Shown one piece after another: positions 50,089 to 62,704 of a stretch of DNA of 64,000 bases. Origin of the DNA: Gentiana macrophylla (Eukaryota; Streptophyta; Magnoliopsida; Gentianales; Gentianaceae). Where the stretch lies: NCBI GenBank assembly GCA_026214975.1, contig JAOBSW010000861.1, positions 142,955 to 206,954 on the forward strand. The letters run 5' to 3'. Position 1 is the stretch's first letter. Each line of letters opens with the position of its first letter. The notes under the pieces were generated by a model. The model ran no database searches and was not told the origin of the DNA. It was given only the letters and a program-made list of their open reading frames with translations. The position numbers and the translations under genes are program-made.

Positions 50089-50260
50089 TTATGCGAAGTT
50101 TGAGGAATTGGGCGATGCGTGCATGTTGTTTGATGAAATGCCTAGGAGAAGTTTGCCTTCTTGGAATTCTTTAATTCTTTGGGTATATGAAGGATTTGCT
50201 TTGGTAAATGTAGCGAGGAGATATTCGTGCGGATGAGGAAAGGAATGTTGTCTCTCGGAC
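50089..50260 (+). pseudogene. Captured PPR fragment, copy 3
   Basis: FYAKFEELGDACMLFDEMPR RSLPSWNSLI then, through a T-run frameshift, VYEGFALVNVARRYSCG. It is the most altered of the three copies; most differences from copies 1 and 2 are losses or changes within CAG/CTG triplets. Confidence 0.65.
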
Positions 50261-50269
50261 TGCTTCTTT

Positions 50270-50720
50270 ATGGTACTCAACCTTCGAAGAATAATTAGTC
50301 GCTGCGGATGTTGCACTTTATGTAAGAAATTAGGACATTTTGCTTCTTCATGTGCTGGCCCTAAGAGATTTGAACCACAACTATATGTGAGTAGATCAAG
50401 AAAACAGAAAAAGAGTCCCGTTTTGCATGTTTCTGATTTGCCTGCAAATAAGAACCCTTATGTGAGCAAAGAAAACCCTTTATGCTGCTTTTACTACTAA
50501 TGCCCCTTTGCAAGATCTTGATCCTGTTTGTGCAGTTATGGTTAATCTTGCTTTGGTTTGGATCTGAAGCCGCGCCCCTGTTTTAGTGCAGATTTCTCCT
50601 CCCCCTTCTGGTTTGCACGATGTGGTTAATAATGGAATAATGAATGACAAGATCAGTGACCCTACTGCACTCCCTTGTGTTGCAAATGATGCCATTGTTT
50701 GTTCCTTGCCTGCTGGATGA
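50270..50720 (+). pseudogene. Captured zinc-knuckle fragment, copy 3
   Basis: It has the same CCHC knuckle as copy 2, and here the natural-looking frame SPVLHVSDLPANKNPYV is joined to the knuckle (after KKS). It then breaks at CCFYY. Together copies 2 and 3 suggest an ancestral frame longer than 140 codons. Confidence 0.5.
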
Positions 50721-51896
50721 AATTTATGTTTATATCTCTTGCTTCTTGTTCTTTTTGCCCCTCGTTGTTAGGGATTTGTTATTGTTTTGCTTAATGTTGG
50801 TAGTTGCTTGAGGTCAACAAAGCTTGATCCTGGGATTGGCATAGGCATTTTTAAGGATTTTGGTTACCTTTGGTGTACCTTTGATTGTGTATGCATGCTC
50901 TTTTAGCGACTAGGTGTTCTTTGCTTTCTTTGATAAAGGTTCTACAAATCCATATGAGTTTATTATTATTGAGTATGAAATGTCTGGTATCAACAGAGCT
51001 TTTCTTTGATTGCTCTGCTGATGAAAATATTGTGTACTCAGCTGATGTTGTGTTGCTGTTCTTGGGATATGCTCTATGAGATAACTCTCATATGACCCCT
51101 GGTTTTGTTTCTTGTTTAGGATGTAATAATCTTGTACTATTACGTACCATGGATAACTTTCATTTTTGCAAAACAGTCAATTACACACAAGATGTAAACT
51201 TTTATCTTCTAAAAACAAAAGGAGATCGAGCAAAGCAAACTTTTATTAATTTTCAGATTATGCAATCCAATTTTGCCCCTCCTTACCACACAACACCTGC
51301 TGTGAATGTATATCACAGACCTTAGCCCATATTTATATCACTTTTCAACAGAGTCGGAAAAGCATAGGAGATAGAGTTTTGTCCTATTCAAACTAGTAGA
51401 TAAATTATATTCGAACATATTGAAATTCTACTACACATTTATCCTAAAACAAATGTCTATTAAACACAAATTATCACCAAACATATGTTGTCGAATTTTT
51501 CAAATATAAGCCTGTCTTGAATCGAACCGGATAATGGCAATGGTGTTCTTCCTTAATCATCCGTAATTATCCCTTTGTTTTCATTTTGAACTTCATTGTC
51601 TCGATCGATTCCAACCCGTCATTGTTACGGTTAATATCTTCAACATCGCCAGAAATTAAAAGGGAAAACAAAAAGATTTTGAAACACAAACAACCCAATT
51701 AATCATGAAATCAATCATCACCACCCATAAACTACCAGAGTATACTTGTTCTTAATCCACCTGAATCAATGAAATCTCAGCCCTTCCTTCGATGCCGAAT
51801 CAATGAAATCTCAGCCCTTCTATCGAATCCATGCTTCACACCACCTGAATCAATGAAATCTCAGCCCTTCCTTCGATGCCGAGGGCTATTGCAGAT

Positions 51897-52234
51897 GGTT
51901 TTTTTATTGGAATGGAGGGTTGATTGGGGAAGATGAAATGAGGGAGAATGAAATCGATTTTTTTTAAGAGCGAAGAAGATGCGAAATAGGGGAATGGTTG
52001 GAGGGAATTTCCTACCAAAATCAGCTTATTTGGAGAGGGGAAAGTCAAAATTAGGTTATGTGGCATCCACATCATCAAGTTTTGCCGGAAATTGAGTCCA
52101 GTCAGCTTTCCAGGCTAGACAGGACTATTTTTGCAACCATTTTAAAAGATAAAGGACTAAAATTCTTGCCGGAGTAAAAACAATCCGAAAATCGAAAATT
52201 GGTAAAGTTACCGGACGAAAAATCCAATTTTCCC
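51897..52234 (-). repeat. Right terminal inverted repeat of the MULE
   Basis: The reverse complement begins GGGAAAATTGGATTTTTCGT and aligns with 31985-32375. The 80-codon reverse-strand frame at 51836-52078 is a reading of this repeat and is not a gene. Confidence 0.8.
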
Positions 52235-52450
52235 ACCACACCTCATATGCATCACAGTAGAATCGATTCTGTGAAAATCAAATTTATAGACAACATTTGA
52301 CATTCCAAGTGTCAATTCTAATTCAACAGAGCGGGAAGCCGAATGTTGTCTATATATTAGACTTTCACGAGATCGATTCTGTAAAAAATAATGTCGTGCA
52401 CCGGCATATATGGGACAACGGATCGACCAGTTGTGGTGCAAATAAAGTTT

Positions 52451-53489
52451 CCATTATTAAAATGTGTACTTATTTTTTGAAAGAAGAGGAAAATCATGTC
52501 ATTAATACTGCCTCTGTTTTTTCAATTTTCGTTTGAAATTATGCAACACGGATTAGGGCAAACATTGATTGCCAAACTAAATGAAGAAATTGTCTTTATT
52601 AAAAGGGGAAAGGAGCTCGAAGGACAAAGACAATTACATTTTCTTGTGGTTAAAAAGGATAATTTTAAAATTAATAAACCGAAATACCAATGGAAGTAAA
52701 TAAGGAATAAAGAAAAACTAAAAAATCAACACATAAATCTTGGGAAGTAAATGCCGCCGGCCATCAAATGTGGAGTAATTGTTGGGAAGTCAATATTCCC
52801 AAAACGGCCTATCCAATTTCATTTCCTTAAAAAACATCAAAATACAATCAGATAAATTTCAAAATGCAATCAAAAAAGTTGTATAAAAACAAAATACATT
52901 CAGTATCAATCTATGCTAAAATACTTCACACCTTCTACGTTTGAAGCTTGATACGATGTTTTGACTTCCCGTTGTTACTTCACTCGTAATTGCTACTATA
53001 TGTTGAAAATAATCATTTTTTTGCGTTGTTACTTCATGCGTTACGGTCACTTCACTCTTAATTGTTATCATATGTTGGAAATGATGCTTTTTATTGTCTC
53101 GTTACTTCGTGTTTGTGTTACTTCACTCGTAATTATTATTATATGTTGGAAATGATCTTTTCTTATTGCATTATTACTTCACGTGTTACTGTTACTTCAT
53201 ATTGGAAATGATCGTTCATATTGAATTGTGACTTCATGCGTTACTGTTGCCTCACTTGTAATTGTTACTTTATGTTGAAATGATCATTTTTATTGCATCG
53301 TTACTTCATGTGTTATTGTTACTTCAATCAAAACTTATCAAATCGAACGGAAATGGTGAGCACCGTCGAATGAGAAAATATCCGAACTGATTATGATTGA
53401 TGTAAACGGAAAATGTTATTGATTACACAAGATCTTCAGTTATTAGCATTATATTTTTTTAATGAAGCCGCATTATTTGCTTGCAATTA
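52451..53489. other. Gene-free AT-rich DNA
   Basis: Apart from the tandem repeat at 52970-53335 no structure was recognised. The open frames at 52496-52699 and 52961-53155 have no protein features; the second is a reading of the repeat. Confidence 0.5.
52970..53335. repeat. Degenerate tandem repeat, about 65-75 bp period
   Basis: Five or so units of the form GTTACTTCACTCGTAATTGT, TACTATATGTTGGAAATGAT, C..TTTTATTGCATCGTTACTTCAT follow each other with substitutions and small indels. The GTTACTTCA core is shared, inverted, with 22140-22330. Confidence 0.75.
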
Positions 53490-53744
53490 CTCCCTCCGTT
53501 CATATTTACTGTCGCAGTTTCCAAAAACACACATATTATGGAGAGTAGTTAATGTTTTGACTTAACATCAAAATGACAACATCCCTTGTTTATAATTAAT
53601 GCAATGTTGTTTTCTATCTCACCCCTTAATAAATATGGATAGATGTAGAAAAATACTGATAAATAATCTTTGGAAATGTGAGCTACTTGATGATTAAAAT
53701 GAATTTTTACTTTTGACAACTGCGACAGTTAAATAGGAACGGAG
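53490..53744. mobile_element. Stowaway MITE
   Basis: The 255-bp element starts CTCCCTCCGTTCATATTTAC and ends TTAAATAGGAACGGAG, flanked by TA on both sides. Its inner inverted repeats (TGTCGCAGTT / AACTGCGACAG) match. The CTCCCTCCGT terminus is diagnostic; the right end has lost the last GGAG. Confidence 0.9.
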
Positions 53745-54821
53745 TATAACAGAATATACATCGCATTAAGGAAGATTATTTTTACTTACCACATTAATTA
53801 AGGATGGATGTAAATACGATGATACGAGGTTTGATTGTAATAGTCAATCATGGAAATTGGAAAAAGAAAAATTATTGGAACACTGCTTTAATTTTGTCGT
53901 TAATAATTATTAATGTCCTTCTACCATGATTAAATATTAAATTTGTCATTCTATCTCTAAAAAATAAGAAGAAAAAAACTATTATTAAAAAATGTTAAAT
54001 AGTGGAGTATATAGTTCTACAAAACCATTAATTGCAAAAATGTTAAATAGTGGAGTATATAGTTCTACAAAACCATTAATTGCCAAAAGTGTAGTGGTTA
54101 GTAACTAGAGTAGAAATGTGGAGAAGTAATTTTTGGAAGAAAAAAATTTAATGAACGGTGTTCTGATCTAAATTTATTTATTTTTTTTTTTTTTTTTGGA
54201 GAAACGATCTTTTTTATTTCATACTTGAAAGCCGAAGCTATTACATGGAAGAAATTCTTTTACAGCTAATGAAACTCGCTTCTGTTGTTCTTTTAATCCT
54301 CAAGTCAGTCTAATATTCCTTGCCCTATCTACCATTTGTGCAATAAAAATCTGGGGTGGGGGCCGAGTGGCCCTTTCCCCAAAATTTGGTAAATCTTAAA
54401 ACATAACTAAATTGACACAACCAATTAATGGCATAAAAATAGTTTTATATCATTGATTATGATGTATGAATATTGATTGATGTAGGTCTCGTTATGAATA
54501 ATAGTGTAAAAATGGAATAATGATCTGAGATACAAATATTGTGACACACAACGTGTGATATCTCTGGCTATTGATCATGATCAATATAATAATGATCAAT
54601 GAGTTTACATTAGGAATCAACAGTGTAAATACACATTGTGCCACTCATTATGTCATAACGATTGTGTTCGTATCATTACTCGTAAAAGTGGGTTGTGTCA
54701 TTAATGGTGTGAATTTGGTTTTGATAAATGATAGGAAGATTAGTCGAAAAAGATTCAATTCAAAAAAATAAAAAAAATTGGCTGAGCGCCAACCCAAATG
54801 ACCTCTATTGTCATGCCCTTA
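53745..54821. other. Gene-free DNA; tandem duplication and poly-T tract
   Basis: A 48-bp tandem duplication occupies 53988-54083 (ATGTTAAATAGTGGAGTATA core). From 54176 a long T-run is followed by GGAGAAACGATCTTTTTTAT and about 150 bp. On the reverse strand this looks like the 3' end of a retroposed RNA with a poly(A) tail, but no duplication or family could be assigned. A related copy of the 2516 MITE terminus is near 54670. No gene. Confidence 0.45.
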
Positions 54822-55173
54822 GGCCCCGTTTGGATTGAATGAATTATATAGAAAGAAAATGAAAGATAGTAGCGAAAAAGAAAAGAGAGGGAAAAGACGG
54901 ATTATGAAGTCTATGCAAAGTATCTGGATTGAACTAGACAGGAAGGAAAGAGATATAAATATTGTCAATACATTTATAACAAAAATGAATGGTTACCTTC
55001 CGTTTTTTACATGTTTTTGACGAAAGCAGAGGCACCGATTTGAAAAACCTTATCCCTCCTTGTCCCTTACTCTCATTTCGTTTCTTTCAAACTAAAACAA
55101 TCCAAACACCAAAATTTAAATCCGTCCAAATCATATTATTTCTTCATTCAAATCATTCAATCCAAACAGAGCC
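54822..55173. mobile_element. Tourist-type (PIF/Harbinger) MITE
   Basis: The 352-bp element has termini GGCCCCGTTTGGATTGAATG and CATTCAATCCAAACAGAGCC (one or two mismatches), flanked by TTA on both sides (54819-54821, 55174-55176). The GGCCCxGTTTGG terminus and TTA duplication define the family. The two short open frames inside are unsupported. Confidence 0.88.
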
Positions 55174-55350
55174 TTAGAGTTTTTTGAAAGATGTAAACTA
55201 TGTGGTTTATGTCTTAGTGGCCCAGGTTGTAAAAGTGCTATGTACACCTCTCTTTTTTTATTGAGAGAAATCGATATATAGTATCGAAGTCTCACATCTC
55301 ACCTTAAAAACAAAGCACAAATGCTCTTTTATTACTGGGCTATGCCTCTC

Positions 55351-55515
55351 CGGTGGCGGAACCAGGAATTTATTATGGGATGGTCTTGGTTATTATGGGT
55401 TGGTCTTGGTTATCAGTTTGGTTTTATTGTGAATCACTACTTGCGTATATTCTCACTGGGTTTTTTTTTTTGGTGGGCTTGAGACCACCCCAAGCTTGCC
55501 TTAGTTCCGCCCCTG
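55351..55515. mobile_element. hAT MITE
   Basis: The 165-bp element runs from CGGTGGCGGAACCAGGAATT to TTAGTTCCGCCCCTG, flanked by TGCCTCTC and TGCCCCTC (7 of 8 bases equal). The interior has a short tandem duplication, GGGATGGTCTTGGTTATTAT / GGGTTGGTCTTGGTTATCAG. Confidence 0.8.
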
Positions 55516-55905
55516 TGCCCCTCGGGACGGAACAGAATCAATTCTTTAAAAAGATGAGATATACAAACAAACAAAAAAAAGTGTAGATATATAAATATAG
55601 AAGTACTATTTAACTAAAATAATAGGCATATATAATAAATGTTGTCAAAACTAGTTATAATACTTGGTCTTGATACTTCATGTTTCATTCGATAAAGATT
55701 TGCCAGGAGGAATTTCAACACTAGTATGTGGATTTCTAGATAGACAAATTGTCAAGCATTCGACAGTGGAGAAAATACTACCACTAATATTATAAACTCG
55801 AATCGTCTCGTGTGAAGCGGTGTAGTCACGATAGAATATCAGTATATTACTACGAGTATTCGAAGGTGGAAGATCGAGAATACTCGTATATATTACTACT
55901 AATAC
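55516..55905. other. Gene-free spacer
   Basis: AT-rich sequence between two hAT MITEs. Open frames at 55678-55968 and 55812-56045 overlap on opposite strands and extend into the next MITE; neither is supported. Confidence 0.5.
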
Positions 55906-56347
55906 CAGGGCGGCCCTATCACAAGCAAGCAAAAGTAGGTCTGGCTGGCAATGAATCCGATAAGCCAACGTCGATACGTGTTTTTCTTATCAAGATTTTT
56001 TATAGAGAGTTAATCCGATCGATTTATAAAAAAATCGTATATTAAAAAGCGATTTTGATAACAAATAAGTAGATTCTTTTTAAAAAAAAATACCCAACCC
56101 AATAAAAAAATTTATATATAAGTAGATTCTAACAAAAAAATATCCAACCCAATAAAGCAATTTATATTTTACTAAATGTTCTTCATGTGAAGAAAGTAGC
56201 AGATAAAAAAATTCGAAAAAAAATTAGTAATCTTTATATATTGAAGACAAATAAATTTAGTCATAAAGGAAAAAATAGGAAATTTTTTTTGCAGACATGT
56301 CAATTTTTTTTTGTCCTGGCATTTTTAAAAAGCGTAGGGCCGTGCTG
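55906..56347. mobile_element. hAT MITE with perfect 8-bp duplication
   Basis: The 442-bp element starts CAGGGCGGCCCTATCAC and ends GCGTAGGGCCGTGCTG, flanked by ACTAATAC on both sides (55898-55905 and 56348-56355). Non-coding; AT-rich interior with two similar AAGTAGATTCT..AAAAATA.CCAACCCAATAAA blocks (56065-56165). Confidence 0.85.
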
Positions 56348-56423
56348 ACTAATACTATGAACTCGGATCTTCTCATGTGAAAAACAGTATAATGGACAAA
56401 AATTACGACTAGTACTATGAACT

Positions 56424-56491
56424 CAGTAATAGGAATAATTAAAGAATATTCATAATAATTACAGAATAATTGTATTATTCCTATTACTCAG
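56424..56491. repeat. Small palindromic (hairpin) repeat
   Basis: AGTAATAGGAATAATT and its near-perfect inverse AATTGTATTATTCCTATTACT face each other over about 25 bp. This may be a miniature MITE; no duplication was identified. Confidence 0.55.
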
Positions 56492-56929
56492 ATCCTCTAT
56501 TGTGAAACATCTAGTGTGAAACGATGCGGTACATCGTGTAGTGATAATGTGTATCACCAACCTTAATTAAAAGAAATTTCATCAACGGTTAGATCTACTG
56601 GTGGCCAAATGCTCTAACCGAATCGAATATTAACCGGAACCGTCGATCTTTTTTTTTCCTGTTAGTGCCGGTTTGTAAACCGGCGGTTAAATTGAACAGC
56701 CGGTTTACAAATTGGCGGTTGACGGTTACAACTTACAAACCGGCGGTTGACGTTCAATACGGTTCACGGTTCACATGGTTTTCTCCCAGTTCAGATAACG
56801 GTTTCAAAAATTATTAATAATTTTTTTTTACATTTTCATATAATAGTTATTCTTTTCACTACAATTACCAAAGCGAATGTAATATATATTTTTTTGCAAA
56901 TAGTTTTTTTTCGGTTTTAAATATAATAT

Positions 56930-58600
56930 TAATATTGTGTTATTTTTTTTATATGTAAATTATGTTATTTTTCAACACTTATGCGGAAATTCGGTTATCT
57001 ACGTATCTTTATATATATAATCATTTTGGAGCGTAGCATATATAAAAAATCAAAGCGAGCGTAGCTTAGTTGCTTTATTTTTTGTCTTTCATAGTTTTTT
57101 ATAGTTTTTTATTGTAGGTTTTATAGTATTTTATAGTTTCTTATAGTTTTTTACTCGGATTTAAGTATAAGTTGATTAAAAATATTGTTTTATTAAATAT
57201 TACATGAGAGATATTGTGTTGTTTTTCTCATATGTAAATTATGTTATTTTTTCAATAACTTGTGCAGTAATTCAGGTTGCCTACGTATCTTTTATATGTA
57301 ATCGAAATGATGTGGGCGGCGTATATAAAAAATCAAAGCGAACGTAGTTCTTACAGTTTTTTTTTAGTCTTTTATAGTTTTTATTTTATAGTTTTTATAG
57401 TATTTTATAGTTTCTCATGTTTTTTTAGTCGGTTTTAAGTATAAGTTGATAAAAATGTTGTTTTATTAAATATTACGTGAGATATATTGTGTTATATTTC
57501 TTATATGTAATTTATGTTATTTTTTCAACGCTTGTACCGGTAATTCGGTTGTCTACGTATCTTTTATATGTAATCGTGTCGGAGGCAAGACACATATAAA
57601 AAAATCAAGACAAACGTAGTTCTTATACTTTTTTATAGTCTTTTATAGTTTTTTTTATAGTTTTTTTATAGTTTCTCATGTTTTTTTAGTCGGTTTTAAG
57701 TATAAGTTGATTAAAAATGTTGTTTTATTAAATATTACGTGAGATATATTGTGTTATATTTCTTATATGTAATTTATGTTATTTTTTCAACGCTTGTACC
57801 GGTGATTCGGTTCTTACGTATCTTTTATATGTAATCGTTAATTGTGAAGCATTCGCATACAAATAAAATCAAAACTAACGTAGTTCTTATAGTTTTTAGT
57901 CTTTTATAGTTTTTTTATAGATTTTTATAGTATTTTATAGTTTCTCATATTTTTTAGTTGGTTTTAAGTATAAGTTAGTTAAAAATGTTGTGTTATTAAA
58001 TATTACGTGAGATATATTGTGTTATTTTTCTTATATGTAAATTATATTTATTTTTCAATAACAGTACGGTGAATCCATTGCCTACGTATCTTTTATATGT
58101 GTAATGCGGAGGATGACGACATATAAAAAATCAAAGCGTAACGTAGTTCTTATTGTTTTTAGTTTTTATAGTTTTTTCATAGGTTTTATAGTATTTTATA
58201 GTTTCTTACAGTTTTTAGGTTTGTATAGTGTTGTTATGTTTTTTTATAGGTTTCTATAGTTTTTGTATTCATTTATAGTCTTTTATATGGTTTATAGTAT
58301 TTAAAGGTTTTTTTATTGTTTTTAGTCTTTTATATTTTTTTAATGTTTTTTTAGGTTTTTATATTTATAAATAGTTTTTTTTTTTTTAGTTTTTATAGTT
58401 TTTTCATAGTATTTTATAGTTTCGTATAGTTTTTTAGGTTTGTATATGGTTTTTATGGGTTTTTTTTTATAGATTTCTATGGTTTTTTATAGTTTTTTTT
58501 TGTAGTCTTTTATAGTATTTTTTATAGGTTCTTATAGTTTCTATCGGGTTTTTTTATGGTTTTTTTGTAGTCTTTTATCGGGTTTTTTTATATAAGTAAG
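56930..58600. repeat. Tandem array (period 261-282 bp) and TTTTATAG repeats in the hAT 3' region
   Basis: Five units are marked by the conserved TACGTATCTTTTATATGT at 57000, 57282, 57554, 57815 and 58083. Each contains ATTATGTTATTTTTTCAA upstream and GTAGTTCTTATAGTTTTT downstream. From 58230 to 58600 the sequence breaks down into short TTTTATAGTTTTT repeats. No coding. Confidence 0.85.
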
Positions 58601-58617
58601 ATATAAATTGCGTACCT

Positions 58618-61600
58618 TTAATCTACAAAATTATCGATGTCGGTGTTTCGAGCGCTTGCTCCTCCTGAAGTTTCAGTGTCACCGACTTCGAACTGTAACT
58701 CATCTTCTGACTCAATGTCTTGCATCCTCTTCTCGGCTCGTACTCAATCTTGACAACACATTTGCTTCTCTAAAGTGGTGGGATGAAGCGAACATCTTTT
58801 ATCATTAAGCACACACATCATGTCATGCTGAAAGCTCGTTGAACAGTGACGGTCGAAATAGGGCAACTTAAAAACTCGACCGCTATCATTGCTAGCTGGA
58901 AATTCTTTAGCATGTCTCTTACCTCACTGGATATCTGAAACCGAATTCGAATCGATCCATAAATGGATCGTCAGATCTGACTCACAACACTGATCGAGAC
59001 ACTCGATCTTGCACAGCGGAAGCTACAAACAAAATCGCATGCGATTTTACCACGATTCGATTCACATACTTAATTAATAACTACAAGAAAGTTAGTAGAT
59101 TTACCCAACCGGAGAAAGAGAAGCAACCGACCAAGGGAGAAGCCGCAGTCTTCCGGATTGTATCTCCTAGCGACGACTGGTGGACGTCGATCCTCGCCGT
59201 GGAACCTCCTCAAATATGCACAAGAAAAAACCTAGGTTTTTCCTTCTCTTAATGACTAGAACAAGAAAATAATTTTCTCTCCTTTTTATTTGAAAGTGGC
59301 GCAATTTTCATTGTGTTAATGTGTTGGGAGGAACTCTCTTTATATAGGAAAATAACTAGTAAAAAGAGAGTTATCATTTTCACACCACAAAAACCTATTC
59401 ACATAAGGAAAAGATATTTTTCCCACAAAATAAGAGATAATTCCCAAAAAATCAATCTTTTAATTTTCCGTTAATTATCCAACAAATAGATAATTAATTA
59501 ATTAATTACACATGTGACATAATCTAGAAAAAATTCTTTTCTTAATTTATCAACATATGTGGCGCCAACTTTATCATTTATTTAATAGAAAATGTCTTTT
59601 CTATTTTACATATTATTTAACTAATAAATAATATTGCATATTCATTAAATAGACCAACTATTTTATTTATTCTCGAGGTTCCACAAATCGAGAAAACACT
59701 CGCGTGTTAGGAGCCAACCCGGGGACCATGGACCTATAACCAGTAGCTACAATAAATCAAATAAAATATTCATCGAACAGAATATTTCAACTTAACTCAT
59801 TAATTTCAGAATTACGCCACCATAAATCCGAAACTGAACTCTATCGATTATAGATATAACTTATTCTTAAAACGTCGAGACGAGTCGATAAGTGTCCATT
59901 GATATAATCATTACATATAAACTAACCCTCCATAGACTATCCGTAATGAAGCGGGATTATTTCCGTAAACCTTCTTCAATACAACTTATCATTATTTACC
60001 ATTAACCCACTAGTGATCAATTAGTTCATAACCAATACGAACTCCATGGATCGATCAGTTTCTAGGATTAACAAATAAGGGGATTGTCTTTCTACTTCCC
60101 GCGGGAAAGAATGGATTCCATATCTGTGAGACACACACTTCTCACTCATTCCAGAATAGTGCCAACGTGAAAGTGATTCGGATCGCGCCTCTTAGCGATC
60201 CTTAACAAACACATCAAACCCTATCCTAAAACAAGTAGGAGTCTGTAATCACTTTAGGATTAAGGTTAATCCATCTTGTGATCATCAAACCCTATCCTAA
60301 AACACATCAAACCCTATCCTAAAACAAGTAGGAGTATGATCATCTTGTGATTTAATAAGATTTCTCAATCACGGAATTATATGAGAAACTCAGATTAAAT
60401 CGGTTCGATCTATATGACTCTCATCATATATAAATGCCCCAGCTTAGACAAACCAATGTCGGCGGTCCGGATAAGACGGTAACACCATGCCAAAGTGTTC
60501 AGGCGCATTAATGGTGGTTTAATCAATAGACCCCATACTTTGATTAAGTTCACCACGGACTAACAGTTCAAGTGTATCACCATAAACATAATCCTCGCGT
60601 GTGACACACACTAAGTTATATGGCTACATTTGATACAACTTGGGGTTTTCAGTAGTGTATTACTTACAAGCACGAAGCAAGTAATAAGATGAGAATAAAT
60701 CTGTCATTTATTAATTCTAAAAACAATTACATAAATTGTCTTTCGGGCGCTACTTCCAACATCTTCCACCACTTCAATAAGTCGAAGTCAAAATCAAAGG
60801 TACTGGTTTGATAGACTTCAAATGTTGTGTTTAAAAATTTGGTTATCTCTCGTCCGTTGATCGCATGGGCGCATGATCGGCTCCATATGTCGCTTTGAAT
60901 TCATTTTTCCAAAACTTTTGAATTCCTATAGGGGCTCGTGACGCGGTTAGTAGAACCACTTGCGGATGGATTGGGAACGCGTCGTTTCTCATTCCATACA
61001 TACACCGATATTCAACATACAAAGTGTTTTATAAATTTTCAAGTCTATCTACTTCAACCGTATAATCTACCGGGGCACATTATGAATATCGGACAAATCA
61101 TCATAGTAAACACTTAACATGTTAGATACACCTACTAGTCTTAAACGAGGGTCGAGAATAGAAGAAATGAGATAAGTGTCGGGAATCGCAACATATACTT
61201 ATTCCATTTCTCCTTCATCGCCCTAAACATTGAAATAATGCGGGGTTGTGTTCGAGGGTTCAAACTCGGCACTTATTTTTACACTAATGAGCAAGACTAA
61301 ATGTGATGTGGTTGATAACATTTTGAAAATATATCTTTGGCGATTTGTGAGCGATGACATTTCTCTTTAAGATATTTATACCACCTATTAACAAGAATAT
61401 TTCTACCTAACACATGTGCAATCGAATTTTTATCGCTTTAATAATATAGTCAAAACTTTAAGACCATATTTTACACATAAATTAAAAATATGGCATAAAC
61501 ATCTAACATGAAAAAATTGACCGCTATAAAGAGGTTCACAATTTTGGGATAACTCGGGAATAAACAATGTTGTTTGAAGCATTGTCAAACGCAATAGAAA

Positions 61601-62704
61601 AACTTTATCTTTTAAATCGTATAAATCAAAAATATCAACTAATAAAGATGCAATGTTAGAAGCATTATGAGTTTTAGTTAAATAAACGAAAATCAAGTAA
61701 TCTTTTAAACAATCCAATTGTTGTCAATCCCGTGAAACGACACGCCCAAATGATAATTGTTGGTCCTCCTATCCTCCCAAATATCGGCACATACACATAC
61801 TCGGAATTTATTTGTCTTCAAACTTTCTTTTATAATATTTTGTCTTTTAATTTTTTTTTAAATCCCTAGTAACCGTTGCACGAGAGATACGATTAAAATC
61901 CGGTTGCAAAGCCCCTTGTACGTAACTTTCGAAAATAGGATTCTCTGGAAAGCTAAAAGGAAGACTCATCCCCACAACAAGATCCGTGATTAGATCTCTA
62001 CATTTATCACGAATCTAAATAAAAAGTGGATTAGTGTTACCTGCGCTGAAGCTCGGCATGTTTAGCTGGGTTTGAGACGCGTTGTCTTCCAATTTTTTTG
62101 GGTGTTTGGTTATTATGCGAGTCTGCATCGATCTGTAACCACCACCCCCTTTAAATTTGCACACCCCGTAGAAATACTTTTCGGGGTTAGCTAATGCTAA
62201 TTCATCAGTCCGAGGAACCTTTGTGAAAATTTCCGTAAAAAATTTCGATTTTAACCTTTTTTTTCTTGTGCTCCGCCTGGGTTACTTTCATCACCATCTA
62301 AATCGACTGACTCGGGAGTAGGAGTAGGATCTGCACTATCACGACGTGATGATCTTACAGTCACATGACTCCCACCACGGCCTTGGCTAGGACGGGAAGC
62401 AGTCAGAAATACATCATCATCAACATCGGCTTCATCATTACGAGGCTCATTATCTTCAACCGTTAAGGTTGATGTTAAAATTTCTGAGTTGAGACATTAT
62501 ATCGTCGTAATGACTATCAAAATCATCAGGATTGAAACCTAAAGGTGTCTCGAAGTTAGGAATTGAAATGTGACTACCGGTGATAGGGTTTGTAAAATGT
62601 TGGGGTCTATAGCCAACATCAAAATCACCCGATTCGGGCACAACCGTATCATCACGGAAAGTAATATTTCGATTGTCTTGTGATGATTCACCTCTTCTTG
62701 ACAT
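58618..62704 (-). pseudogene. hAT transposase, decayed and split by an LTR
   Basis: On the reverse strand from ATG at 62704: MSRRGESSQDNRNITFRDDT and an acidic N-terminal region. A frameshift at about 62458 leads to EDNEPRNDEADVDDDVFLTA SRPSQGRGGSHVTV, then a decayed BED-type zinc finger (VCKFKGGGGYRSMQ...KHPKKL, about 62180). The RNase-H-like core includes LVDIFDLYDLKDKVF and IPELSQNCEPLYSGQFFHVR CLCHIFNLCVKYGL (61430-61717). FDFDFDLLKWWK (60762-60800) is cut by the LTR. The C-terminal dimerisation domain follows: LSCPISTVTVQRAFS, VLNDKRCSLHPTTLEKQMC and a stop, ending at TAA 58618. Many stops and shifts; not functional as read. Order and motifs are those of plant hAT transposases. Confidence 0.88.
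58991..60761 (-). mobile_element. Copia LTR inserted in the hAT transposase
   Basis: It is related to the LTR at 7136-8955: both end (plus strand) TTGTCTTTCGGGCGCTAC/TTGTCTTTCGGGCATTAC...AACA, share GTCCATTGATATAATCATTA and have a reverse-strand TATATAAAGAG box (near 59340). It is bounded left by TGATCGAGAC and right by TTCCAACA. Left of it, CTGACTCACAACAC may be a decayed primer site. No 5-bp duplication is seen, so this may be an LTR with a remnant of interior rather than a clean solo LTR. Confidence 0.7.

Larger units (their letters stand above)
50088..51897 (+). repeat. MULE tandem unit 3
   Basis: A 1.81-kb unit whose right end runs directly into the inner edge of the right terminal inverted repeat (GCAGATGGTTTTTTTATTGG, 51891-51910). 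It contains the open Athila target (TGGGTATATGAAGGATTTGC near 50179). Confidence 0.9.

Noticed and set aside
56930..58600. T-rich TTTTATAG region considered as a string of transcription terminators
   Set aside because: It is a tandem array in the 3' part of a hAT element in a plant genome; no RNA polymerase III gene lies upstream.
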